Source: Pleomorphochaeta sp.
GTDB taxonomy: Bacteria; Spirochaetota; Spirochaetia; Sphaerochaetales; Sphaerochaetaceae
Direction: 5' to 3'
NCBI GenBank assembly: GCA_028532815.1
Contig: JAQQAS010000005.1
Coordinates: forward strand, 1 to 64,000
Length of the DNA: 64,000 nucleotides
This document shows, piece by piece, positions 43,763 through 50,813 of the stretch. The notes below the pieces were generated by a model. It searched no databases. It saw only the letters and a program-made list of their open reading frames with translations, and had not been told where the DNA came from. Position numbers and translations under genes: made by a program. Every line of letters begins with the position of its first letter. The stretch's first letter is position 1.

Positions 43763-44743
43763 GTGAAAGTTGAAAAGATTTCTATAAACAAATTACATGG
43801 TATTCATCCGTTTGTAAGTTCTTATTGGGCAAAATTAAAAGAATTTAATAATTGGCAAAATGAAGCTTATTTAGTTGAAAGTGATGGAGAATTATTTGAG
43901 ACTCTCGTTTTGTATAAAAAGATTGTTTTCAAAAAATATTTAGCATACATTCCTTTTTCTCCACTTTCAATTGAAGAAAATTACTTATTAACTCAAGAAC
44001 AATTAATTGAAATATTAAATTCAATAAATGAGCAATCTATATTTAATATTTTATTCTTTAGATTAGATTTACCTTTTTCTTATGGTGTAAATAAAATATA
44101 TACAAATAAATTTGTAAAAAATAGAAATAGTATACAACCTGATTTATCAGTTCAGCTCAATTTAAAAAAAGATATATCTGAGATTAGAGCAAGTTATAAA
44201 AAAAGAGCAAACAGAAACTTAAAAAAGAATTTAAATACTATCTTTACAACAGAAGTTGCCCCAACTGATAAAAATATTGAAATTTGGTATTCTTTATATA
44301 AAGAAACAGCAAAAAGAGATAATTTTCAAATCAGAAATCTTGAATATATTAAACGGTTGTTTAATATAAAATCCAGTATTAAAACTAAGCTAATTTTTTC
44401 TTATAAAGCTAATGAAGTTGTAGGTGGTATTATTGTTCTTTATTCTAAGAAAGAGGCAATATATTTGTTCGGAGCCTCAAAAAAGCTTCCTCATATTTCT
44501 CCAAGTTATAGTTTGCAAGATTTTGCTATAGATAATATGAAAAAACTAGGTGTAGAAAAATATGATTTTTTTGGAATAGGTGATGATAGTACTTCAGAGC
44601 ATCTAAAAAGTCTGACTTTATTTAAGACTGCTTTTGGCGGAGAAAAGGTTGAAAGAATACCATCTTTAGATTATCCAATAAATAAATTACTTTTTAGAGC
44701 TTATAAATTAATAGAAAAACTTAGATATTTTGTTTATCGATAA
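43763..44743 (+). CDS. FemAB/FemX-like peptidoglycan aminoacyltransferase (GNAT fold)
   Basis: A 326-residue protein with the double-GNAT layout of FemAB-type enzymes: VQLNLKKDISEIRASYKKRANRNLKKN (about 130-156, the usual 'D-L...m..k.RyniR' core), then a second domain with VVGGIIVLYSKKEAIYLFGAS (about 215-235) and a closing PSYSLQDFAIDNMKKLGVEKYDFFGI. Family members add amino acids from aminoacyl-tRNA to the peptidoglycan stem or bridge. The start used is GTG 43763; no ribosome site is seen, so translation probably depends on coupling to the upstream secreted-protein gene. The 3' end overlaps the convergent murD by 23 bp. Substrate and acceptor are unknown. Confidence 0.8.
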   Translation: MKVEKISINKLHGIHPFVSSYWAKLKEFNNWQNEAYLVESDGELFETLVLYKKIVFKKYLAYIPFSPLSIEENYLLTQEQLIEILNSINEQSIFNILFFRLDLPFSYGVNKIYTNKFVKNRNSIQPDLSVQLNLKKDISEIRASYKKRANRNLKKNLNTIFTTEVAPTDKNIEIWYSLYKETAKRDNFQIRNLEYIKRLFNIKSSIKTKLIFSYKANEVVGGIIVLYSKKEAIYLFGASKKLPHISPSYSLQDFAIDNMKKLGVEKYDFFGIGDDSTSEHLKSLTLFKTAFGGEKVERIPSLDYPINKLLFRAYKLIEKLRYFVYR

Positions 44744-46034
44744 ATTCTTTAGCTAATCGTTTAAATTGATTGCCTCTATCAAATTCGTTAATAAATAAAT
44801 CGAAACTTGCAGCACCAGGCGATAATAATACAGCTTTCATATTAATATCTGATTCTTCTTGTGAAATACTAAGTGCAGTGTCAAAAGCTTCCTTCATGTT
44901 ATTATAAGGGCCATTAAATTTAATTTTATTCTTATTTAAAAAAGGTATTAGCTTGTTCTTAGTAAAAGATCCATCTAAAAGTGTTATTGATTTTGCTTTA
45001 GATAAAGAATTTTTCATATTAATGGTTTTAAGCTTTTTATCTGTTCCTCCGCATATTAAGTGAATGTTGATTTTATCAAAATGAAGCATACTAAATTCAA
45101 TAGCTTCTGGGATAGTTGATGCACTATCATTTACAAAAAGGATGTTATCACGTATCCCAACCCATTCAATTCTATGAGCTACACCTTTAAATGAATTTAA
45201 ATGTTTTAAAATTATGTCTTTTTTAATATTTAATGCTAGTAGTGCTTTGTATGGTGGAATTAGTTCCGGTTTGTTTTGTAATTCAGGAATTAACTTATCA
45301 TCAGTAAACTTGATATTTCTTTTTTTTAGGTGTGTTTTTTCTTTGATAGAATTTAAAAAACCTTTAGGACATATTGCTATTTCTGTATTTGGTGTAAATA
45401 AACTCAATTTGTCTTGTAAATATCGTTCCATAGAATCATATGTGTTTTGATGATCTTCTAGTAGGTTAGTGAATAATGAAATTTTAGTATGAGGAAAATC
45501 TACTGTTATGTAATTAAAAATATCTCGCAATTGCCAAGAAGAAAACTCACAAATCAAATAATCTATATGCTTTTTATTTGTTTCAAGATAATTAGCTATT
45601 TCAAAAGCACTAATTCCCATATTTCCAACTAATTTTGTATTATAACCTTCTTTTTTTAATACGTGGTTTATTGCATGGGTAGTTGTAGTTTTGCCTTTTG
45701 TACCAGTAACTGCGATTATTTTTATGTTATCGAGAGTATAGTTTTCAAATAGATAGATAAAATCTGTAGTTATTTTTTTTGCATATTGTAGATATTTATT
45801 ATTAGGTAGGATAGAAGCATTTTTTACGACTAAATCTGCCCAAAGAAAATCTTCGACTAAATGTTGAGAAAATCTAAATTTTGCACCTAGCTTTTCAAGA
45901 ATATTTATTGCCTTGCCAAAGTCATTTTTGCTTTTTAAATCTGTAACTAATACGTTATGATTATGCTTTAAAAAATATTTAGCGGCTGCAAATCCTCCAC
46001 CATTTACACCTAATCCAAATATTAATACATTCAT
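44721..46034 (-). CDS. murD: UDP-N-acetylmuramoyl-L-alanine--D-glutamate ligase
   Basis: A 437-residue Mur ligase. The ATP loop is VTGTKGKTTTTHAI (about residues 112-125). The central-domain helix EFSSWQLRD (about 165-173) and the C-terminal LLSPGAASFDLFINEFDRGNQF (about 405-426) are MurD-like rather than MurC, E or F. The N-terminal domain opens with a Rossmann-type GLGVNGGGFAAAKYF. It adds D-glutamate to the muramyl peptide in the cytoplasm. It stands apart from any dcw cluster. Its 3' end overlaps the FemAB-like gene by 23 bp in the convergent orientation, leaving no room for a terminator. Confidence 0.9.
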   Translation of the reverse strand: MNVLIFGLGVNGGGFAAAKYFLKHNHNVLVTDLKSKNDFGKAINILEKLGAKFRFSQHLVEDFLWADLVVKNASILPNNKYLQYAKKITTDFIYLFENYTLDNIKIIAVTGTKGKTTTTHAINHVLKKEGYNTKLVGNMGISAFEIANYLETNKKHIDYLICEFSSWQLRDIFNYITVDFPHTKISLFTNLLEDHQNTYDSMERYLQDKLSLFTPNTEIAICPKGFLNSIKEKTHLKKRNIKFTDDKLIPELQNKPELIPPYKALLALNIKKDIILKHLNSFKGVAHRIEWVGIRDNILFVNDSASTIPEAIEFSMLHFDKINIHLICGGTDKKLKTINMKNSLSKAKSITLLDGSFTKNKLIPFLNKNKIKFNGPYNNMKEAFDTALSISQEESDINMKAVLLSPGAASFDLFINEFDRGNQFKRLAKEFIDKQNI

Positions 46035-46332
46035 AAATTTATCTCCCTAATTTCTATTTATTATAAACATGAATAAAGTATAAAAACAATAACAATTTGA
46101 TTTTATTTTATATTTGGATAACTAATTAATTAGAGTAAAAAACTAAGTATAAATATATTTTTTAGCCTTGAATAATTATAATAAAACTAATATGCTAGTA
46201 AAGCAGTTTGTTTGAAATGGATTGATTGACATAATCATCATTTTATTGCAAACTCTAAAAAAATATTTAGTAACTTACTTCGGGTCACGTTGTGATAATT
46301 AAACCGAAAAATCATATTAAAGGAGCTCTATA
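46035..46332. other. 298-bp gene-free region upstream of the ribosomal operon
   Basis: AT-rich. A consensus TTGACA (46226-46231) is the best -35, but the -10 17 bp later (CAAACT) is poor. A small stem-loop brackets 46278-46307: TTCGG...CCGAA around TCAC-GTT-GTGA. An AAGGAG (46320-46325) serves the tiny ORF that follows. Nothing else was identified. Confidence 0.4.
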
Positions 46333-46422
46333 GTGCCTTGTGGAAGAAAAAGAAAAAAGCATAAAATTGCCACTCACAAGAGAAAGAAAAAACTCAGAAA
46401 GAATAGACATAAGAATAAATAA
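46333..46422 (+). CDS. 29-residue AURKAIP1/COX24-type basic ribosomal protein (bS22-like)
   Basis: A GTG-initiated frame of 29 codons, seven bases after AAGGAG. The product (PCGRKRKKHKIATHKRKKKL then RKNRHKNK) is almost wholly Lys, Arg and His and has the K-R-x-K-H-K-x-x-x-H-K-R-(K/R)-K-x-L-R-K-x-R-H-K signature of AURKAIP1/COX24 proteins. Members are mitoribosomal or small-subunit proteins; a counterpart called bS22 occurs in bacterial 30S structures. Its place just before rpsF-ssb-rpsR-rplI supports a ribosomal role. It is too short for usual gene finders and easily missed. The GTG start is fixed by the ribosome site and by the family N-terminus. Confidence 0.85.
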   Translation: MPCGRKRKKHKIATHKRKKKLRKNRHKNK

Positions 46423-46633
46423 TTCTTAGGCAATCCGCTTTTGCTGCAAATAAGCAGCGCTAAGCTATTAACCGTCGGTTATTTCTTCCGGCGGTTTTCT
46501 AGCGAACAGTATCGTTCGATGTGTTTGGTTGGACAAACACACGCTTTATAATCTTTTCATAGCTTAAGAATATAGATTATAAAGGAGCCTCTTTATCCAC
46601 GTAAGTGGATCATAATGTCCGTAAGGAGGAACC
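46423..46633 (+). promoter_or_regulatory. structured leader RNA of rpsF operon, Shine-Dalgarno sequestering
   Basis: A 211-base leader full of perfect inverted repeats. GCTGC/GCAGC is at about 46452-46468. A 9-bp stem AACCGTCGG/CCGGCGGTT lies at about 46480-46506, closed by an outer GCTA/TAGC. TGTGTTTG/CAAACACA is at about 46520-46541, and TTTATAATCT/AGATTATAAA (10 bp) at about 46544-46583. ATCCAC-GTAA-GTGGAT (46595-46610) has a GNRA-type loop. Around the last one, CCTCTTT (46588-46594) can pair with AAGGAGG (46623-46629), the ribosome site of rpsF. Leaders that bind S6:S18 are known before rpsF in many bacteria; whether this is one is not shown. Confidence 0.7.
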
Positions 46634-46915
46634 ATGAGAAATTATGAGTTCACAGTAATCTTCAAAGCAAATGAAGAAGACACTCAAGCTGGTCTTAAGC
46701 TAGTTTCCAGTTTGTTTGAAGCTGCTGGTGTAGAAATCACTAAGCAGGATGATTTAGGTGTAAAGTTATTCGCCTACGAAATGAAGAAACAGGATAAAGG
46801 TCATTATTTCTATTATGAAATCTCTGCAGATCCTGCATCTATTGTAACTTTCGAGAAAAAATTCTTATTAGACAACTCAATTATTAAATTCTTGTTTGTT
46901 AATAAAGAAAAATAA
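46634..46915 (+). CDS. rpsF: 30S ribosomal protein bS6
   Basis: A 93-residue S6: MRNYEFTVIF at the start, then EDTQAGLKLVSSLFEAAGVEI, KLFAYEMKKQDKGHYFYYEI and a final strand with FLLDNSIIKFLFV. It binds S18 and helix 22-23 of 16S rRNA in the platform of the 30S subunit. AAGGAGG five bases before the ATG is strong but can be masked by the leader. First gene of a rpsF-ssb-rpsR-DUF2232-rplI-dnaB series read without terminators. Confidence 0.93.
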   Translation: MRNYEFTVIFKANEEDTQAGLKLVSSLFEAAGVEITKQDDLGVKLFAYEMKKQDKGHYFYYEISADPASIVTFEKKFLLDNSIIKFLFVNKEK

Positions 46916-46936
46916 AAAGTTTAATGGAGACGGTAT

Positions 46937-47512
46937 ATGGCTACTGATTTAAATATTGTTGCATTAGTTGGAAGACTAACTCGCCCTTGTGAAATGCGTT
47001 ATACAAATTCAGGTTTTGCAATTTGTTCATTTTCTCTTGCAGTAAACAGAAGAAAAAAATCTCAGGATGGTTCTTGGAATGATTCTGTTAGTTTCTTTGA
47101 TTGTTCTTACTTTGGTAAAGCTGCTGAAGGGGTCAGTCAATATCTCACTAAAGGTCAACAAGTGTCTATCCAAGGATACTTAGATCAACAATCTTGGGAA
47201 ACTAATGGACAAAAAAGAAGCAAAGTAGTGGTCATAGTAAATTCTTTGAGTTTGTTGGGTAGTAGTGGAAATTCAAATAATACTAATCGACAAACGTATG
47301 TGAATAATGGAAATACTAATCAAAATTATTCAGGCCAAGCTAAACCAAACTATAATGGTGGTCAACAATTTGGAAATACAGGAAATAATTATTCAAATAA
47401 TAATTCGAATAATTCAACTAATGCTAATGTTCAAAATAATGGATTTTCAGCACCTGATAATTTTCCATCAGAAGTAGGTCCTGAAGATTTTGCTGATGAT
47501 ATTCCATTCTAA
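46937..47512 (+). CDS. ssb: single-stranded DNA-binding protein
   Basis: A 191-residue SSB: OB fold in residues about 1-108 ([47 protein letters not shown]), then an Asn/Gly/Gln-rich flexible linker (about residues 110-175) and the acidic protein-interaction tip ending DFADDIPF. Coats single-stranded DNA and recruits replication and repair proteins. Placed between rpsF and rpsR as in many bacteria; GGAG before the ATG. Confidence 0.95.
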   Translation: MATDLNIVALVGRLTRPCEMRYTNSGFAICSFSLAVNRRKKSQDGSWNDSVSFFDCSYFGKAAEGVSQYLTKGQQVSIQGYLDQQSWETNGQKRSKVVVIVNSLSLLGSSGNSNNTNRQTYVNNGNTNQNYSGQAKPNYNGGQQFGNTGNNYSNNNSNNSTNANVQNNGFSAPDNFPSEVGPEDFADDIPF

Positions 47513-47532
47513 GATCTAAGGAGAAATTAATA

Positions 47533-47811
47533 ATGCGCGAAGATTATGACGCAAAAGACGAAAAGAAAGACAGAGGCCCTAAAAAAGGTGGCGCTCGTCG
47601 TGGCGGTTTTAGAAAAAAGGTTTGTAGATTCTGTGCTAACAATACTGCACCTGATTACAAAAATCCTGATCAGTTAAAAAGATACACAACAGAGAGAGGT
47701 AAAATCCTTCCTGCTCGTATCACAGGTAACTGTGCTAAACACCAAAGAGCTGTAACTGCTGAGATTAAAAAGGCTCGTATCTTAGGATACTTACCTTTCG
47801 AAAAAAAATAA
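47533..47811 (+). CDS. rpsR: 30S ribosomal protein bS18
   Basis: A 92-residue S18. The core runs from CRFCANN (about residues 31-37) through [29 protein letters not shown] to the end [12 protein letters not shown]. The first 28 residues form a charged extension rich in Asp, Lys, Gly and Arg ([17 protein letters not shown]), longer than in E. coli. Partner of S6 on the 30S platform. AAGGAG precedes the ATG. Confidence 0.94.
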   Translation: MREDYDAKDEKKDRGPKKGGARRGGFRKKVCRFCANNTAPDYKNPDQLKRYTTERGKILPARITGNCAKHQRAVTAEIKKARILGYLPFEKK

Positions 47812-47821
47812 TAGGTAATAT

Positions 47822-48775
47822 ATGGTGATAATCGATAGAAAAATTTCCTCTGTATATATTGCAGTTGTTATGAGTGCAATTTTGTATGCATTAGGTTTTA
47901 CTTCTTTTTTATTGGTTATGCCTATGTTAATTTATTATTCTCGTAGCAGGGAGAGAGAAAAAACTTTATTATCGTTAGCAGTACTTTTAGTATTTGTTTT
48001 GATGATGGAGATCTTTCCTTTAATTGGAACTTTATCCGATAAAGGGAATTTAGGAATACTCTCAATTGGATTGTTCTTACCAGTAGTATTAATTGGAAGT
48101 TCAATGGTTTGGGTTTTATTAGATGGCTACAGACTATTAACTAGATATGTAGCTAGTTCTGCAATTGTTGCACTAATAATGGTAATAATTGGGTTTTGGT
48201 TTAAAAGTGATGCTGAAATGTCATTAGCTGTTGATAATGCAATAGTTAGTGCTATGAATTCCATACTAGGCCAAGATTCACAACAGACTTCTTATATTTT
48301 AGGAATTTCATCGCAAGAATTTTTTATAACAATGAGAACTGTTGTTTTTTCCATGTTATTACCATTAGGCGCTGGTTGTTTTGGATTTAATGCTTTTTTT
48401 GCTCTATCGACTCCGAAGTATGTCGGAGATGAAGAGTTTGATGAAAGGGTTAAGAATTGGAAATTGCCAGAAGGCTTTATGTGGGCCTTTTTAGTTAGTT
48501 TGATTATATTATTACTTGGTGTAGTAATAGATTATTCATTGAGTATTTCTGTAATTGTGTTAAACTTAGTTTTATATTTAGCTATGTTATTTGCAATTCA
48601 GGCTTTATCAATAATCTTATATCGAAGACGTGCTAAAGGAAATCACACTAGAGCTGCAAGAGTATTTGGCCTAACATTGTTTTTAATTTTACTATTTCAA
48701 GGTTTGAACATAGTTGCTGTCATCGGATTACCAATTTTTGGTGTTACGGAGACATGGTTTACATATAGAAAGTAA
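47822..48775 (+). CDS. DUF2232 (YybS-like) membrane protein
   Basis: A 317-residue protein with about eight membrane helices. It sits 10 bp after rpsR and ends 19 bp before rplI, which is where the YybS/DUF2232 family is found in other bacteria. The pattern of helices fits: two N-terminal pairs, a central loop near residues 140-165, and a C-terminal half with LLPLGAGCFGFNAFFA and a final RVFGLTLFLILLFQGLN. The function is unknown; the location suggests ties to ribosome or membrane growth only by association. Only a weak TAGGT precedes the ATG. Confidence 0.75.
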   Translation: MVIIDRKISSVYIAVVMSAILYALGFTSFLLVMPMLIYYSRSREREKTLLSLAVLLVFVLMMEIFPLIGTLSDKGNLGILSIGLFLPVVLIGSSMVWVLLDGYRLLTRYVASSAIVALIMVIIGFWFKSDAEMSLAVDNAIVSAMNSILGQDSQQTSYILGISSQEFFITMRTVVFSMLLPLGAGCFGFNAFFALSTPKYVGDEEFDERVKNWKLPEGFMWAFLVSLIILLLGVVIDYSLSISVIVLNLVLYLAMLFAIQALSIILYRRRAKGNHTRAARVFGLTLFLILLFQGLNIVAVIGLPIFGVTETWFTYRK

Positions 48776-48794
48776 GAGAGAAGGAGTTTTCAAT

Positions 48795-49382
48795 ATGAAG
48801 ATTATTCTTAATCAGGATGTAATAAACCTCGGTGAAGAGGGAGATGTAGTAGTAGTAAAGGATGGCTATGCTCGTAACTATCTTTTACCACAAGGTATTG
48901 CAGTAGTTTATAACAGAACTAATATGGCAATTGTAAATAGTCGTGCAAAAGCAATTGAAGCAAGAAAAGCTGAAAAGAGAAAAGCTTCTGCAAGTCTAAA
49001 AGAAAGATTAGATGGTTTAACTTTAAATTTAGTAGTTTCTGCTGGAGATTCAGGTAAATTATTTGGTAGTGTAACTTCTTCAATGATTCAAGAAGCATTA
49101 GCTAAAGAAGGCATTGAAATTGAAAGAAAGAAAATTGAAGTTGCATCACACGAAATTAAAATGATAGGTAACTATTCAGTTCGTGTACGCCTATACGAAA
49201 GTGATTTTTCTATTGTTAAATTAGTTGTAGAAAGTGAAGCACAAATCAAACAACGTGAAGCAGAAGAAAAAAAAGCTGCTGAAAAAGCTGCTAAAATAGC
49301 TGCTGATGAAGCAAAAAAACAAGCTGCAGAAGCTGCTGCTGCTGAAGAAGTTGTTGAAGAAACTGCTCCTGTAACTGAATAG
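48795..49382 (+). CDS. rplI: 50S ribosomal protein bL9 with charged C-terminal extension
   Basis: A 195-residue L9, started at ATG 48795 after AAGGAG; a longer frame beginning in the upstream gene is rejected because L9 begins MKIILNQDVINLGEEGDVVVVKDGYARNYLLPQG, as here. The N-domain, long central helix and C-domain (GKLFGSVTSSMIQEAL, SYSVRVRLYES-like segment) end near residue 150. The extra 45 residues are Ala/Lys/Glu-rich (KKAAEKAAKIAADEAKK ... EEVVEETAP) and should form a helix and acidic tail. The extension is not part of the usual protein. Confidence 0.94.
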   Translation: MKIILNQDVINLGEEGDVVVVKDGYARNYLLPQGIAVVYNRTNMAIVNSRAKAIEARKAEKRKASASLKERLDGLTLNLVVSAGDSGKLFGSVTSSMIQEALAKEGIEIERKKIEVASHEIKMIGNYSVRVRLYESDFSIVKLVVESEAQIKQREAEEKKAAEKAAKIAADEAKKQAAEAAAAEEVVEETAPVTE

Positions 49383-49394
49383 GGGCAATTTTAT

Positions 49395-50735
49395 ATGGCA
49401 TCGTTTGAAAGTAATTCTCGTATTTTGCCCAATGATGAGGCTGCTGAGAAAGCTATTCTTGGTGCAATTTTGTTAGATAATTCAATTATTAGTGAATTAT
49501 CTACAATTTTACAACCAATAGATTTCTATAAGCACGGGCATCAAGAATTGTTCCAAACGATGCTTGATTATTCTAATGAAAACTCAAGTAATAGAATTGA
49601 TATTATTACTTTAGTTGATTGTTTGAATAAAAAAAATACTCTGGATATTTGTGGTGGTTTGCCATATATATCTAGTTTAACTAATGATGCACCATCGTCG
49701 ACAACTGCACTAATCTATGCCAATATGATAAAGAAATTATCAATGCGCAGAAGACTTGTCACAGTTGCAACTTCTTTAAAAGACGATGCATTCGATTTAA
49801 CTCAAGACATTGCTACTACCATTGATAAAGGTGAAAGTTCACTTTCTTCTTTAGCGTCACAAGGTAATGTGGCAGGTGAATATTATAGTGCAACAAAATT
49901 ATTAATTGAAACAATAAATAACATAGAAAAAAGAACTAGTGAAGATGGTTTTACCGGTTATAGCACAGGCTTTAATGATTTAGATAAGCGACTTTCTGGT
50001 GGTTTTAAAGAACAAGATTATGTTATTATTGGTGCTAGGCCATCAATTGGTAAAACAGCATTTGCTCTAACAATTGCAATTAATATGTTAATAATGCACT
50101 CATATAGAGTTGGATTTTTATCTTTAGAAATGAAAGCCACAGATCTATTGGAAAGAGCTTTAACAGGTATTAGCCGTGTTGATTTTTCTCATATTAGAAA
50201 TGGTTTGTTAACAGAAAATGAATTATCTTTAATTTTTGATGCTTGTGACAATCTAGCTAAACAGAAATTTTTTATTCAAGATACTCCTAATATGCAATTA
50301 AATGATATTAGATCACAAGCTAGAAAAATGAAGAGAGAAGATGATATCCAAATTCTTTTTGTTGACTATATTGGTCTCATTCAAAATACTGATAATTCAG
50401 TACCCCGTCATGAACAGATTGCTAATATTTCAAGAACTCTTAAACAATTAACCCGTGAATTAAATATACCCATTGTTGTATTATCACAAGTAGGTAGACA
50501 GACTGATGGGCAATTACCAAGACTTTCGGATTTGAGAGAATCTGGATCTATTGAGCAAGATGCAGATATTGTAATTCTTCTTCATAGAAATAATGCTGAA
50601 GATACTCCAATTCAAAAAACTGAAGTTTTGGTTGCAAAAAATAGAAATGGTGAGACTGGAAAAATTGAATTAGGTTTCCATAGAAAGATAGTAAGATTTG
50701 AAGAAGTAAGCCCAGATTTTAGTCCAAAATCATAA
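49395..50735 (+). CDS. dnaB: replicative DNA helicase DnaB
   Basis: A 446-residue hexameric helicase. The N-terminal domain (NDEAAEKAILGAILLDNS) is followed by the RecA-like core: FTGYSTGFNDLDKRLSGGFKEQD, Walker A GARPSIGKTAFAL (about residues 214-226), Walker B ILFVDYIGLI (about 318-327), the LSQVGRQ motif and DLRESGSIEQDAD (about 379-391). It unwinds DNA at the replication fork. It begins 12 bp after rplI and is the last gene of the series. No clear plus-strand terminator follows; the hairpin at 50765-50788 serves the opposite strand. Confidence 0.96.
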   Translation: MASFESNSRILPNDEAAEKAILGAILLDNSIISELSTILQPIDFYKHGHQELFQTMLDYSNENSSNRIDIITLVDCLNKKNTLDICGGLPYISSLTNDAPSSTTALIYANMIKKLSMRRRLVTVATSLKDDAFDLTQDIATTIDKGESSLSSLASQGNVAGEYYSATKLLIETINNIEKRTSEDGFTGYSTGFNDLDKRLSGGFKEQDYVIIGARPSIGKTAFALTIAINMLIMHSYRVGFLSLEMKATDLLERALTGISRVDFSHIRNGLLTENELSLIFDACDNLAKQKFFIQDTPNMQLNDIRSQARKMKREDDIQILFVDYIGLIQNTDNSVPRHEQIANISRTLKQLTRELNIPIVVLSQVGRQTDGQLPRLSDLRESGSIEQDADIVILLHRNNAEDTPIQKTEVLVAKNRNGETGKIELGFHRKIVRFEEVSPDFSPKS

Positions 50736-50758
50736 TACAACTTATCTTTTATAGTACT

Positions 50759-50788
50759 AAAAAACCCCCAGAAATTTCTTTCTAGAGG
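50759..50788 (-). terminator. terminator after the radical SAM gene
   Basis: CCCCCAGAAA (50765-50774) and TTTCTAGAGG (50779-50788) give, on the minus strand, a 10-bp stem with two G-U pairs and a GAAA tetraloop, followed by six T residues. Confidence 0.8.
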
Positions 50789-50813
50789 TAATTCGATAAT
50801 ATCAGTGCTTTTT

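Noticed and set aside
46480-46512. AACCGTCGG/CCGGCGGTT stem read as an intrinsic terminator of the tiny bS22-like gene
   Set aside because: The stem is followed only by TTTTCT and is extended by an outer GCTA/TAGC pair, so it fits a leader structure better; read-through into rpsF is expected.
46590-46602. DnaA-box-like TTATCCACG in the rpsF leader
   Set aside because: It differs from TTATCCACA in the last base, is one arm of a perfect RNA-type hairpin with a GTAA loop, and no other boxes cluster there.
48714-48794. Longer L9 N-terminus starting inside the DUF2232 gene
   Set aside because: L9 begins MKIIL in this family, and an AAGGAG directly precedes ATG 48795.
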